Below, piece by piece: positions 23,201 through 31,560 of a DNA stretch of 64,000 nt. The notes under the pieces are model-generated. The model was not told the DNA's origin. It was given only the letters and a program-made list of their open reading frames with translations, and ran no database searches. The stretch comes from Yamagishiella unicocca (taxonomy: Eukaryota > Chlorophyta > Chlorophyceae > Chlamydomonadales > Volvocaceae). The position numbers and the translations under genes were made by a program. The DNA is taken from positions 1-64,000 of the forward strand of contig BDSL01000173.1 in assembly GCA_003116995.1 (NCBI GenBank). The letters are read 5' to 3'. The stretch's first letter is position 1. Each line of letters starts with the position of its first letter.

Positions 23201-26200
23201 ACCCCCCCCCCCGGCTCCCTCTATTTCACTCCCTCTCTTTCACCGCGACGCCTCGGACTCTTCGTTGTTTTGGCCCCTGTACCTCCGCTAAACTATTTCA
23301 TGTCTGTCCTAACACCATTCGCCACCCTCCTCACGCATGCTTCGCGATGACGGACGCCGATAACTACGTTCCGCTCTGGCCAGGTGGGTCACCCGGCCGC
23401 GTTAGGAATCTATACCTTGTATGTCCCGTCCGTTTGTTTCGCTGCTGTGCGCGTGCGTTTGCGTCCCTTGCTGTCACCGCGTTTTCCCAAACGGCACGGC
23501 GGCGCGGTTCAAGGCACACGACGGTAAAGGACCTTCACTGATGACATCGAACGCCTCTACGATAACGGTCAGTATCAGGGCTGGGAGGGAGACGGGCTGC
23601 ACCGCATCTCGCACCACCGCTACCCATCTCGCCCACCCGTTTCTCCGTCTTTTACACGTTACGCGTTACAGCACTTTTGCTTGTTCGTTTTTTTTCCTTT
23701 TCCTTTGCCTTAAAACAGCCCCGACGGGCCGCCCCCACAGGTTTACCGGTAGTCAATCTAAGTGCTCCAGCATGCCCCCCAAAACTAGTGTCCAAAGACA
23801 ATGCGCCAGTTATCCTCTCCACGTCGGATAAACGGTTTTTATGACCCCCCCCCCGCCTTCCCTCGGGTTTCCCTCGAACCCCCCCGCCTTCCCCCGGGCC
23901 CCCACCTGCTGACAACCCGGTTCTCCAGCCAGACGCAGTACTGCCCCAGCCGGTGGGTGCCGTATTCCAAGGTGCCGGGCGCCGCCGCCACCTCCCCGGC
24001 CCCGTGCGACGCGCTGTCAGCTTCCAAGGACCTGCCTCCCCCTGCTGCTGCTGCCGCTGCTGCGCCGTGCGCCGCTTCCTCCGCTGCGGCTGCCGCTCCC
24101 GCCAGGCGGCTGCGCTGCCGGGCGCTCTCCGCCTCCGAGGTGAGAGCCCTCAGCTTGCGGGCGATGGCCTGCGGGGGCAAGTGGGGCAATGGATGGGGAG
24201 CGGGCCGCTGTCAGGGTGGGAGAGCATCATCCGTTACCTCCCCACCCTGGAGCGGCTTGTGGAGCCCACAGGGCCCCTTTATGGCTCCAGGGGGGAGGAG
24301 AAGGGCGGGGGCAGAGGGGGGGGTGAAGGAAGGTACACTGCTGGGCGGCACTCCTCTCAGTCCCTGAACGCCGTTGCTCCCGAGCCCCACGCGCTCAGCG
24401 CCAAGCCCCCTCCTTCTGGGCCTTACGCACATCCCCACCACAGGATGCAATGTCAGCTCTGCGTAAACCGGCCTCCCCGGCACCAGGCCCCCAGCCCCCT
24501 CTGCACGGTTAGGCTACCCCCTGCCCGCCGCCGTATGGATGTTGTCGACCTCTCTTGTCCCCTGTCCCTGCCCCGACCTCACCGCCGCCCCCGCCAACTT
24601 GCGATCCTCCCAGAAGCTTCCCGGCAGCCCCTCCGTGAAGGCGCCGTCGCCCTCGGGCAGCGAGGCGAACATGGCCAGGTAGTCGAACAGCCGGACCAGT
24701 TCCAGAGCGCGGCTGCGGAGGCCGTCAGCGCGCTGGGTTGGGGGAGGAGGGGCGAGAGAGGGGGAGGAGGGGGGAAGGGGGGGTATCGGGGGCGTTATGC
24801 GGCACGCGTAGAGGCCGGCGACCACCAAACCCCCTTTCTTCTGGCCATGAACCGGTAACAACCACCGCACAGCAGCAGCTCCCCCATGCGCCTGTGCAAA
24901 CAGTGCGGCCGTTTTTGTCCCGGGGTCTTGATCCGTCCACCCTCTTGCTCGCCGACCCCGCCTCATTTGTACCTCATTTCCAAGCTAACGGTCTGTATCC
25001 GGGCTGGGACGCCACCCCGGTCCTCCACTGTACGCTTTGCACGCTGCCGCGCATTATTTTGTTTCTCTTCCATTAACCGGCCGCCGACGGGTCACTTCCG
25101 CGGGTTCTCAGCAGTCAATCCCTGTGCAGCAGCATGTGCGCGCGACCAGGTGTTCGAAGCCTATGCGCCAGCTACACTTGCCACGGCGAGTAACCGGGTT
25201 TTTTTGCCACCCCTTGCCGACCCATGGGTTTCCCCTCGCCACCCCACCTGTAGGCGGTCTCCCAGCCTGGTTCCGACCTGCCCCACCCTGCTGCTGTGCT
25301 CCTCCACTCCGCGGAAGGCACCTCGCACCCGCTCCGAGTGCCGCCCGCTGCTGGCCAGGGATTTCTGACAGCACACGGAAGCAGGGCAGCAGCGGGGGGG
25401 GCGCAGGGTGACGGGCGGGGCGGTCTTGCCAGAGAATAGCCATGTACCGCCCGAACCGCCTGAACGCCCTGTGGGCCAGGGGCTATGGGTTGGGCGGCTT
25501 CAAGTCCCTGCCTGCCAGTGGAGAGGGACAGCCCCTTGTATGCATCTGCATCTGCTGCTCTCTACCCCCCCGCTCTCTACCCCCACCCGAAGCCTCGCCG
25601 GCCAGCGCGACACAGCCCCACTCAGCCCAACCTTGCTTGTACAAACCGGCAGTGGCGCCCGTTCGTCTTCCCGCCTACCCGGCCTTCGCCCCCACACCTG
25701 GTACTTCGCCTGGTCTGCCGCCAACGCCGTCTGCAGCCCGGCCACCGTCTTGGACACCTGGCCATGGGCGAACAGCGCCTCGGTCTCGGCCCTGCAAGTG
25801 CGGCGAGGCGAGTCCGGGTCAAAAGGTATGCACTGCATTGGCAGAAGGGAAGGGAAGTTGACGAGCTGCGATGCGTAGGCTGGACAGTGCGGAGGGGGGT
25901 TTTGACTGGGTCGCATCGAGCATTGGGAACCGGAGCGGCCGTGCAAGCAATGAAGACCAATCTTGCCAATTCTTCTTTTTTGTACAACCGTCCCTTTCGT
26001 CCTTCCCTCCAAGGTGATAAAGTATGTGGGGGAAAAGGGCGGGTGCCCGTGCTGTGAATGCGGTGCCACCAAGCTTAGGCACCTATATTTTCGTTCGTGC
26101 GACCTTCACGCACTGGTTAAATATCGCCAACAGATCGCGGGACTTGTCCAAGGAGACGCGCGCGGCCGCAGCCGCGGTGCTGGTATCCGGCTTGGGTCCA

Positions 26201-26307
26201 GTAGGCAGCACCTTCGGGTCCAGAACCTCCTTTGCAATGCCCGACAGGAATGTGGCGAGACTAAAGCCATCTCTAAACGCCTCAGGGTCAATCAGGGAGA
26301 GTTGCAT
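14239..26307 (-). CDS. SEC10: Exocyst complex component Sec10 (EXOC5), 18 exons
   Basis: Subunit of the octameric exocyst, which tethers secretory vesicles to the plasma membrane. Exons (minus): 26307-26114, 25791-25698, 25364-25248, 24732-24583, 24168-23906, 22617-22524, 22211-22056, 21844-21747, 21219-20640, 19422-19300, 18974-18760, 18202-18016, 17828-17739, 17517-17383, 17048-16914, 15500-15386, 15169-14998, 14413-14239. They total 3093 nt (1030 aa), and every junction keeps phase. Family signatures in order: SLIDPEAFRDGFSLATFL (N-term), QYCVWLENRVVSRFD, MGECARIMAAFDRE, LYLRLLAAAYVRTGELAEQ (about 564-582), DRPTDACLLVAAMFEALG, FLNHMQQFVYNAAGGALR, AIKYVRLRQDFPAARV (C-term). Plant Sec10 is about 820-830 aa. 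Most of the excess is a disordered insert in exon 9 (about 389-560), first Asp/Glu/Ser/Gly-rich, then basic. The start matches the family N-terminus. The least certain boundary is the exon 14 acceptor, which could shift by 3 nt. Confidence 0.95.
14800..14985. repeat. Degenerate CGTACCGCTCC repeat in SEC10 intron 17
   Basis: About ten loose copies of a 15- to 20-bp pyrimidine-rich unit (TTTCGTACCGCTCCCTTTG and variants such as TACCACTCATTTCGTACC) lie in the intron between exons 14998-15169 and 14239-14413. Copies are too divergent for a precise unit length. Confidence 0.6.
15835..16160 (-). repeat. Dispersed intron element, copy in SEC10 intron 15
   Basis: Shares an ordered series of blocks with 16450-16780, 23540-23845 and 24960-25210: GTAACGATCGGTATCCG, CGGTTCTCTGCTTTGC, a CCAGGTGTCCGAAGGCTATG block, CCAGCTACACTT, then a terminal GAGTTACCGGTTCCTTTATG. 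Read on the minus strand it begins with the AACCGGTTAC.CGACATGG motif that marks the short copies elsewhere in the window. It is non-coding. Confidence 0.75.
16290..16780 (-). repeat. Dispersed intron element, longer copy in SEC10 intron 15
   Basis: The right part (16,450-16,780) matches 15,835-16,160 block for block. The left part (16,300-16,450: CGCGCTGGCCAGGTGAG, then a GTTTGT-rich stretch and GGCGGCGCGGTTCAA) matches 23,375-23,520, so the full element is about 0.6 kb. Two copies lie side by side in the same 1.4-kb intron. Confidence 0.75.
18493..18627 (+). repeat. 12-bp minisatellite in SEC10 intron 11
   Basis: Eleven tandem copies of ACGTGGGGTCGG; copies nine and ten read GCCGG instead. 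The tract lies in the intron between exons 18016-18202 and 18760-18974. The Arg-Pro-His-Val frame it opens on the minus strand is not part of the gene. Confidence 0.95.
18988..19127 (+). repeat. G-rich minisatellite in SEC10 intron 10
   Basis: Interspersed units GGGGGGAGGGC and GGGGGGAGGCC, 11 bp each, about 12 copies, between SEC10 exons 18760-18974 and 19300-19422. G-runs of six make it a strong candidate for non-B DNA structure on the plus strand; transcription runs the other way. Confidence 0.9.
19606..20135. repeat. Dispersed element fragments in SEC10 intron 9
   Basis: 19,606-19,640 carries GAAGACCCGGTGACACAACATAGGAAGCGG, cut here into its recognisable parts GAAGACCCGGT and ACATAGGAAGCGG, in plus orientation. 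19,984-20,130 carries TTCGTTGTTTTGGCCCC and a later GCATGCTT..CTCTGGCC block that match 23,260-23,390. They are pieces of the same dispersed family, in the 1.2-kb intron between exons 19300-19422 and 20640-21219. Confidence 0.6.
22633..22720 (+). repeat. Dispersed intron element, short copy in SEC10 intron 5
   Basis: Begins with AAGACCGGTTACACGACATAGG split as AAGACCGGTTACA and CGACATAGG, followed by TAGCTGGCGCAT. It lies about 15 bp from the acceptor of the SEC10 exon ending at 22,617 (minus strand), so its end nearly abuts a splice site. Its orientation is opposite to that of the copy at 23,540-23,845 in the same intron. Confidence 0.65.
23250..23845 (-). repeat. Dispersed element, near full-length copy in SEC10 intron 5
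   Basis: Contains all segments seen in partial copies: TTCGTTGTTTTGGCCCC, the CTCTGGCCAGGTGGGT block, a GTTTGTTT/GTGCGTTTGCG stretch, GGCGGCGCGGTTCAAGG, ATAACGGTCAGTATCAGGGC, and the terminal block ending TAAACGGTTTTTATG. The terminal end lies about 60 bp from the donor of exon 23906-24168. No open frame of note runs through it. Confidence 0.7.
24955..25215 (-). repeat. Dispersed intron element in SEC10 intron 3
   Basis: Runs from CTAACGGTCTGTATCCGGGC through GCGCGACCAGGTGTTCGAAG and CGCCAGCTACACTTGCC to GAGTAACCGGGTTTTTTTG. Its terminal end stops about 35 bp from the donor of exon 25248-25364, the same relation to the donor as in other copies. Confidence 0.75.
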
Positions 26308-28126
26308 CCCGGAACTAAAGCGCTGTTTGGGTAGGTTCTACATTTGCGATACACCTACGGTGACTTGGTCAGTACGTGGCATAAATGGGAGCACACTTAA
26401 TCCTACATCGCATTTGGCTGTTGATACGTGTTGCGACGCGGTTGAATGGAGAAGTAGGTACAGCTGTTTGTGAAGCTGTTTGTAGCGACGCTACAAAGCA
26501 GGGAGAAGCAGCAGATGGGATGGTCAGGGTAACGATTAAAGGCAAGGGTCTTCGCCGGCGCCAGTGTCGTTGTCCAAACCGAGCTCCCACACATTTCGTA
26601 CGGAACTGCCTGTAACGGTCTGCAGGGCCCAGCAGAGAGACGTCTTGCCGCGTAACCCTGAAGAATGCATTCCTTACTGGCAGCAGGCGCTGATTCCTGG
26701 TCCTTTCCTTTGGCTTCTTTCCGGAACCCAGTGCAGCTTGCTGCTAATCACCAAACACCTATACACGCCGCACAGCAAGAGTGTGCCCCCCTCACCCCTA
26801 GCCCGAGTGTGTCAACCTGTGTGAGCCGCCTCCGATACTTCGGGGTGGTAACAGTGCCTCCAACTGAAAGACCCGTATTAACGAGGCAATGAGTGACATT
26901 GACATTTGAAACAGTCTTATGCGTGCAGTCTGCGCCCGTGTGTAGTCCGTGTGTCCGGTGTATGGTGTGTCGTTGCATGCGCTTGGTCGGGTCGCAGCCA
27001 TGCAGACCATTTTGGAGATCCGACGAGGGGGGGCTCTGCTCTAGCTTCTCGGGGCCACGAGGATGCCCAGGGAGGGCTGAGATGGGGCCGGAGGCCTCGT
27101 CGGAGTTTCGACAGCCCCACTACCTTGTAGTCCGCACTCCCCGAGGGTGCGACGGATCAGTCAGTCGTTGGAGTGTAGGGGATAGGGGACTTTCGGCGGA
27201 CTTTCGGTCTGGGGTTTATGGGGTGGGTTGAGCGATCGCCAAGCCGATTAGCGGGGCGGCGAGGGATTTTGTGGGATGTGGCCAGGTCGGACTGGTGTTC
27301 CGGACTTTGTTAGTCGTTCAGAGGGGTCGTCTTGCATCCCGATCCCGTCTCAGGGCCAGCGAACCAAAAAGTCTTATGCGTGCAGTCTGCACCCGTGTGT
27401 AGTCCGTGTGTCCGGTGTACGGTGTATCGCACGATACAGCCGTGTACCCTGGCCTATGCCCATGTTGGAGAAAGACCTCTTTCGGATCCAGTGCGACGGA
27501 CATGCATCGGTACATCTTTGTTTGGGTAGTGACAGGTAACCCTCCCCTCCACTCCGCCTCAGCGATCCTCAACCACGCACCCGTGTACACCACCGCCTGG
27601 CACGAGCACAGAAATTCAGAGTGGGATCCTATCACCCTCAACATACGTTCATTGCTGCCGACGGCAACCGGCCAGCTACAATCAAGAACAAGGCTGGAGA
27701 AACCAAACCGGGGGCAGTGTCCTCCGGAACCATCGCGCCGACAGGCCTGAGGGCGGTAATGGTAGATCAATTGCACCGAAGCACTTCCTAGAAACGACCT
27801 GCTTGGTTTCCAGTCTGGAAATGGCTTAAAGCACCAAGGCTTCTAGGATTATGTCCATGCAGTAGTTACCTCTGGACGTCTGGAGATGCTTCCCTCATGT
27901 CACCAAAACAGCAAACCATTTTGCAAAATGTAATGTTCATAGTTAACTCTGCCGGATAGGCCTAGATCTAGGCAGGCGGATCCTAAAAGTACGACTGTCT
28001 GCCAGTACCAGCGCGAGTACCAAGGGCTCAAATCCTACTGACACCTTACCACCCAGTTGCCGCATTACTTACTGCTCCTTGTATCTGGTGCGGATCCGCC
28101 CCAGCCGTTGCGCCGACACTTTAACT
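26308..28126. other. Divergent intergenic region between SEC10 and LTD
   Basis: Holds both presumed promoters. A 59-bp segment at 26,913-26,971 (GTCTTATGCGTGCAGTCTGC, then CCCGTGTGTAGTCCGTGTGT and CCGGTGTA) is repeated at 27,370-27,428 with three changes. No exon-like frame or RNA gene is recognisable; the open frames here are short and unrelated to known families. I could not place a TATA box with confidence. Confidence 0.5.
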
Positions 28127-28642
28127 ATGAAGTGCATTATACTTACTTCGGGCGCTGCCCCTTGCGCCATTTTCCGTGCTTCTACAAGGCCTGTGCAACG
28201 ATGTGCGTCGGCTGCTGTGCGGCCATTTACTGGTTCCAGGCTGGCGCCAGCTGCGCCTCGCGATGTGACGGCCAACTTCTTTCGCTTTGGCAAGAACGGC
28301 TTCAAGGCTGAGGACGCGGGCATTGTGGGCAGCCAGGGTCGCGATGATTACACGTATGATGATGTTGAGGCGTACTTCAACTACATGGGCTTCCTGGCGA
28401 CGGAGGGCACATATGACCGCATGGAGGCCATGCTGAACACTGGGATGCACTGCATCGACATTATCCTCCTGCTGGCATGCAGTGAGAACGATACCCCCAA
28501 GGTGCAGGAGATCTTGAAGGCTGGCGCGGATCCGACCGTTAAAGGTATCGACGGGAAGCAGCCGCTGGAGCTGGCATCGAAGGCTGAGCTGATCACCATG
28601 CTTCAAGAGGCACTGGCAACGAAGAAGGGCGCGGCTGTCTAA
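28127..28642 (+). CDS. LTD: LTD: chloroplast ankyrin-type LHCP import factor
   Basis: Homologue of plant LTD/GDC1. In Arabidopsis LTD takes light-harvesting chlorophyll proteins from the inner-envelope translocon and passes them to the chloroplast SRP pathway for insertion into thylakoids. 171 aa, one exon. Residues 1 to about 48 are Ala/Ser/Arg/Pro-rich with almost no acids, fitting a chloroplast transit peptide. The conserved domain follows: FFRFGKNG (51-58), GIVGSQGRDDYTYDDVEAYF, YMGFLATEGTYDRMEAML, then ankyrin-like ACSENDTPKVQEILKAGADP. I chose the ATG at 28,127 because it gives a good transit peptide; the frame stays open upstream to 28,079, but without another ATG. A TGTAA at 29,077 may be its polyadenylation signal. 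It converges with the FAM136A homologue. Confidence 0.95.
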   Translation: MKCIILTSGAAPCAIFRASTRPVQRCASAAVRPFTGSRLAPAAPRDVTANFFRFGKNGFKAEDAGIVGSQGRDDYTYDDVEAYFNYMGFLATEGTYDRMEAMLNTGMHCIDIILLLACSENDTPKVQEILKAGADPTVKGIDGKQPLELASKAELITMLQEALATKKGAAV

Positions 28643-29659
28643 GTGTTTAAGATACAGGGTTGTGTTTACTAATGTGTTAGTGTGTTAGTGTGCGAACTAC
28701 AGGGCAGTGACATGGATTTGGGGCGGATGCCGGCATGCAACTGCAACAATTATTACGTCGGTCAGGACTATTTCACTAAGACGCCGGAGGTATCGGGGCT
28801 GGTTTTGGGATGCAGGGGTAAAGGGGTAGGAACAACTGTCCATGGTGGCACTTCCTTTAAATTGGAAGTCCAAGTGAATCGACAACGAGCTTCACGGCTG
28901 ATACATAGCTAAAAGTAGTCGTTCGCTGTGGCTACCCATTGACCGAACATTCTGTATGTGCAAGGCGCTGTGGAGGTGTCGTGAGGTATACACGGCGTTG
29001 CTGTTTGTCATGAACGCGGGTAAAGAGTCCGTCTCGGGCAGCTGGCGGCCGGGTCCGACATGATAGGTCTGAGCCATGTAAGCATGAGCATAACAGCGTC
29101 ATTGCACCCGGTTCATGTGTCCTCCTGCTTGCATAGAGACATGGTCCGTGTGTATCCGTGCCAGCCTGGAAACAGAGGCCAGTCGCTGGCCAGTGGTGTC
29201 CTTAAGCAGTACGGTGAATTTGGATAGCAATGGATCCGCCGCCACACCATGACCGGCACCTTTGCCATCACCAGCAAAGTTTAAACAGAACGCGCAACCA
29301 ATTCATATCAGTCTGGCCCCGAAGGCGCTTCTAGCGACATACATGGTCAGCCAAGGGAAGAAACGAACCTGGTGCCATGAGCGCAAACCAATCCTTCTGC
29401 CACACCCACGCCATGAACCCAACTGCCAAACCGAAACAGTCCACCTCAATCCATCCAGTTTTGGCGCCGCCTCCAGCCACTCATCGCTCTGATGCCATCT
29501 CAGGCACAAGGTGTTCGCCGCCCGGTCCGAGCAAGTGCTGCCGATATCCTTTGCGCCAAGAATGTCAACGTCTTTGTTGTCGCTGTTCACTACGCTCACA
29601 CACAACGCTAGAGGCACACTCTCTGTACGCAGGCAATGGGGCAGAGCCGGGCCCACCCC
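28643..29659. other. Convergent intergenic region (3' ends of LTD and FAM136A)
   Basis: Contains short AATGTGTTAGTGTGTTAGTG reiteration directly after LTD and TGTAA on the plus strand at 29,077-29,081, about 435 bp after the LTD stop, a usual distance for algal 3' UTRs. A 117-codon minus-strand frame (29,303-29,656) resembles nothing I know and overlaps the expected FAM136A 3' UTR. Confidence 0.45.
29077..29081 (+). promoter_or_regulatory. Candidate TGTAA polyadenylation signal for LTD
   Basis: TGTAA is the common polyadenylation signal of Chlamydomonas and its relatives, in place of AATAAA. This is the first occurrence I see on the plus strand after the LTD stop codon. A five-base word occurs by chance, so this rests mainly on position. 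Confidence 0.35.
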
Positions 29660-31334
29660 TCAGCGGCGGCGCAGTGCCGCCACGAGGTCGGCTTTAAGCT
29701 TGGGCACCTTTTGCAGGAACTCCCTGCCCGCCACCTCCATGCAGCTGTTGAACTTGTCCTGCGGCGCCAGCATCAAAGGGGGGGGCACAGTGGGGGTTAC
29801 AGCGGGGGGCTTACCCTAACCCACGACGAAGTAGTTTTTTACCCCAGTCTACTAACAGTGCTGTGGTAAACGTCACATCCTCATTATGCCACAGGGTAGC
29901 GTCGTTACAGCCGTCCTAACGCACACATGCTTCGTTGCAGACTTTCCGTAACGACACACTGCGACATAAGTGTGACGTGGCCGTGAGTCCAGTGTGCTTG
30001 CTGCAGCAGGCACGTGTTGCTCCCAGGGCGAGCCTGATCGTTGGGGCATCATCAGCCGCTCGGGGCACGGGGCACATGCCTTCCGGGATCCGCAGAGAGC
30101 CTCCATTGCCGCCACAACGTGGACGCTGACTTCAGACACCGACGGACGAGGGGGTGCAATTGCAGCACGGCGTTCTGTGCACCCGATACCCCACGCAGCG
30201 CCACAAGGACTGCTCCGCCAAGCACAACTCCCTCCTACAAAGGTGTGCAAGGGGCCGCCGCAACCTTACATGAATTGGAACGTATCCCCCACCTCACACC
30301 CCCTTCGCACCTGCGCCCGGGACTGGTCCGAGTGCGAAGGCTCAAAGCCCAACGTATCCTGCACCGGCAGTGAGGAATTCTGCATGTCAAGTGTTCGCGA
30401 AGGCGGATAATCAGGGTCCACCCTATCACTGCACGTCCGCGCAGCAGTAGCCCGGACAATGCGCCACCAAGCCGCAAGTGCAACCGACTTCCGACTCTCC
30501 CACAACTTTGGAATCAACCCACCACGAGGCGATGTACATGCAGCGCCGCTCGGCGACCGACCCTGCTGGCAGCAGTTTTCGCGAAGCCCAGCCCTGCCCC
30601 CCCGAACCTACCTTGACCTCATCCTGACACCGCATAGCCGCTCGCTGGAAGCGCTCCTGTTAGGTCGTGAGGAATGGTAGTATTGTCGACAGCATGACAG
30701 AGGCGACGCGTGATGATGTGCAGAGCGGCAGCGCACGTAACACGGAGAAGCGCGTCAGGTGCACATGATCGTATGCCAGTGGTGGCTGGGATGGTGGGGT
30801 GAAGGGCAGCAGGTGGTCGCGTGGGCTGTGACCTGAACGTCCTGCCTTCCCGGTTCCTGGCGTGGTGGTGCACGTGAGGAATTGTACTTCGCGGTGCGTG
30901 CGTGAGGACACCGCGACCGGTGCAAACCGCGACCTGCCTGGAAATCACCCAGGGCCTGTTGAATAATCTTCTGGGAATCGGCGGTGGGTTGCGAGCAGCG
31001 CTGCACGCTGGGGAGGCGGAAGGGGAGCGACGGGTGAAAGTGGGTGGCGTGGCGGAAGGGCGCCGAGTCGCGAGTCGCGCACTGCTGCCGCGTACCATCC
31101 TTCGAGATCACGTGGGCCAGGGGCCGTATCGCAGCACTTGGCACAGCATAGGAAGGCCTCCTTCTGCCGTGGCATGAGGACCGTCTTCTGCAGGTCCTCG
31201 ATCATGGTCTCCATCGCCTGGCCAGACCATTGCACAGCAGAAGTGGGTCAGTTTCTGACCTAGTCAACATGCTATCGGATACAAACGGCACTTACCTTCT
31301 GCACATCCTGCACAGACTGGGGCATAAACGCCAT
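29660..31334 (-). CDS. FAM136A: FAM136A/DUF842-family mitochondrial protein, 6 exons
   Basis: A small Cys-motif protein; animal FAM136A is mitochondrial, with a poorly defined role. Exons (minus): 31334-31296, 31217-31096, 31007-30938, 30656-30612, 30358-30311, 29758-29660. They total 423 nt (140 aa; human about 138). Start MAFMPQSVQDVQK aligns with the family N-terminus. Then come METMIEDLQKTVLMPRQ, LCCAKCCDTA and CVQRCSQPTADSQKI, two CX3C motifs that the family uses for disulfides. ERFQRAAMRCQDEVK and DKFNSCMEVAGREFLQKV follow, where the third and fourth CX3C pairs each keep one Cys. The first Cys of CVQRC is created by the 31096/31007 splice, which supports that junction. Intron 3 (30,937-30,657) must use a GC donor (CAG|GCAGGT) to keep frame. 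Divergent from TAH18. Confidence 0.93.
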
Positions 31335-31560
31335 CGTGCCGGAAGTGTCGACCAAACAGCACTGAGCAGAGGCGGCACAATACGACTATTGTAACGGTAT
31401 GTGTAGTTAAAGAAGCAAAATTCATGAAGCGACAATGTTTATACCATGGCACAACACGCGCACCGCGCCCGTCGATCGCGCCCTCGTACCGTATACTTTT
31501 ACTACGGCGGCCCTAGCATGTCGTTCGAGACGGTACCTCCATAGCAGTCATGCCACAGAA
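31335..31560. promoter_or_regulatory. Shared divergent promoter region of FAM136A and TAH18
   Basis: Only 226 bp separate the two start codons, so both promoters and 5' UTRs must fit here or overlap. The left half is AT-richer (GTGTAGTTAAAGAAGCAAAA, TGTTTATACC), the right half GC-rich. TTATACC at about 31,438 is the closest to a TATA-like element. Motif identity is not established. Confidence 0.6.

Noticed and set aside
28079..28126. Upstream in-frame extension of LTD from 28,079
   Set aside because: The codon there is TTG, not ATG, and the extra residues do not improve the transit peptide.
29303..29656. 117-codon minus-strand frame with a COMM-domain-like KLDGLRWTVSV stretch
   Set aside because: Only one short resemblance, no other exons of such a gene, and it lies where the FAM136A 3' UTR is expected.
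31181..31235. FAM136A start at a GTG codon before AMETMIED
   Set aside because: The preceding bases form an acceptor (TGGCCAG), and an ATG exon at 31,296-31,334 with a GTAAGT donor joins in phase and restores the family N-terminus.
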